This document shows positions 44,848-45,036 of a DNA stretch of 45,036 nt, in pieces. The position numbers were made by a program, and so were the translations under genes. The notes beneath the pieces are model-generated. The model saw nothing but the letters and a program-made list of their open reading frames with translations, ran no database searches and was not told where the DNA came from. Each line of letters begins with the position of its first letter. Position 1 is the stretch's first letter. Source of the stretch: Deltaproteobacteria bacterium (lineage in GTDB: Bacteria; Desulfobacterota; Desulfarculia; Adiutricales; Adiutricaceae); contig JAISWF010000028.1 of NCBI GenBank assembly GCA_031271165.1, positions 1-45,036 of the forward strand, written 5' to 3'.

Positions 44848-45036
44848 GTGTGCCCGGCATGGGCGTTATCCAGAGCGGTGAAATGTCCGCTCCAGGCTTG
44901 GCAGTAGGAACTGTAGGCAAAAGCAAAGGGAAAACCGTGAGGTTCAACTGAAAGAAGCTGGAGGCAAACCCTCGGCCCGACGAACAGAAATCGCATATAA
45001 GGCCTAGTAAAGTGGACGAGCTTGCTAAACAAAGTA
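44848..45036 (+). mobile_element. Group IIC intron, 5' portion, cut by window end
   Basis: The segment begins with GTGTGCCCGGC, matching the group II 5' consensus GUGYG, and continues with domain I signatures that I recognise from the group IIC type (as in Oceanobacillus iheyensis): GCATGGGCG, CGGTGAAATGTCCG, GGCAGTAGGAACTGTAGGC, CTGAAAGAAGCTGGAGGCAAA, CATATAAGGCCTAG and GCTAAACAAAGTA. It lies directly after an intrinsic terminator, the known preferred target of this class. The reverse transcriptase ORF and the 3' end, if present, lie to the right of the window. A minus-strand frame across it is a by-product. Confidence 0.85.

Noticed and set aside
44712-45032. 106-codon minus-strand frame
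   Set aside because: It runs antisense through the group II intron RNA and the terminator; such frames are by-products.

Overview
The window looks like chromosomal DNA of a flagellated, Gram-negative, probably anaerobic bacterium of the Desulfobacterota (former Deltaproteobacteria). The evidence is the lysS-lolC-lolD-bamA cluster, a class I adenylate cyclase, a CarD/CdnL regulator, a long biotin-dependent pyruvate carboxylase, an ATP synthase a/c pair separated from F1 genes, and an iron-sulfur flavoprotein. Genus cannot be read from the sequence. No rRNA or tRNA gene was found.

Layout, left to right. 1-907 is gene-poor and holds a promoter and a structured leader for lysS. 908-8993 carries an envelope block: lysS, lolC, lolD, bamA, tolB, closed by a strong terminator. 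8994-10094 is mostly intergenic but holds a small minus-strand gene with a duplicated ribosome-binding site. 10095-12955 carries accC-like biotin carboxylase, a PHP phosphoesterase/exonuclease and an iron-sulfur flavoprotein. 13014-14128 (minus) carries a NifU-type Fe-S scaffold and a gene that reads as PylD, the last enzyme of pyrrolysine synthesis. 14980-20000 (minus) carries atpB-atpE, thrC and a U32 peptidase-family RNA hydroxylation protein. 20638-23481 carries argJ and a histone-deacetylase-family amidohydrolase. 24129-29485 (minus) is an apparent operon of thiamine pyrophosphokinase, birA and pyruvate carboxylase. 29556-33801 (minus) carries pepA and a large unknown membrane/TPR-like protein. 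33971-37166 (minus) carries a PfkB sugar/nucleoside kinase and adenylate cyclase. 38176-42837 carries flagellin with a sigma-28 promoter, then gyrA. 43017-44511 (minus) carries carD and an RluD-type pseudouridine synthase. From 44848 to the right edge lies the 5' part of a group IIC intron, placed just after an intrinsic terminator.

How parts work together: LolC/LolD and BamA build the outer membrane by lipoprotein release and beta-barrel insertion, and TolB belongs to the Tol-Pal envelope system. BirA sits directly upstream of the biotin enzyme pyruvate carboxylase and would charge it. The most unusual content is the pyrrolysine gene without its usual partners. It coincides with scarce TAG stops: of 27 main genes 17 end in TAA, 9 in TGA and 1 in TAG, and that one TAG is followed by an open frame that ends exactly at the birA start. 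Other points of interest are the group IIC intron, a flagellin leader shaped like a CsrA target, and a flagellin whose central domain has a base composition unlike its ends.
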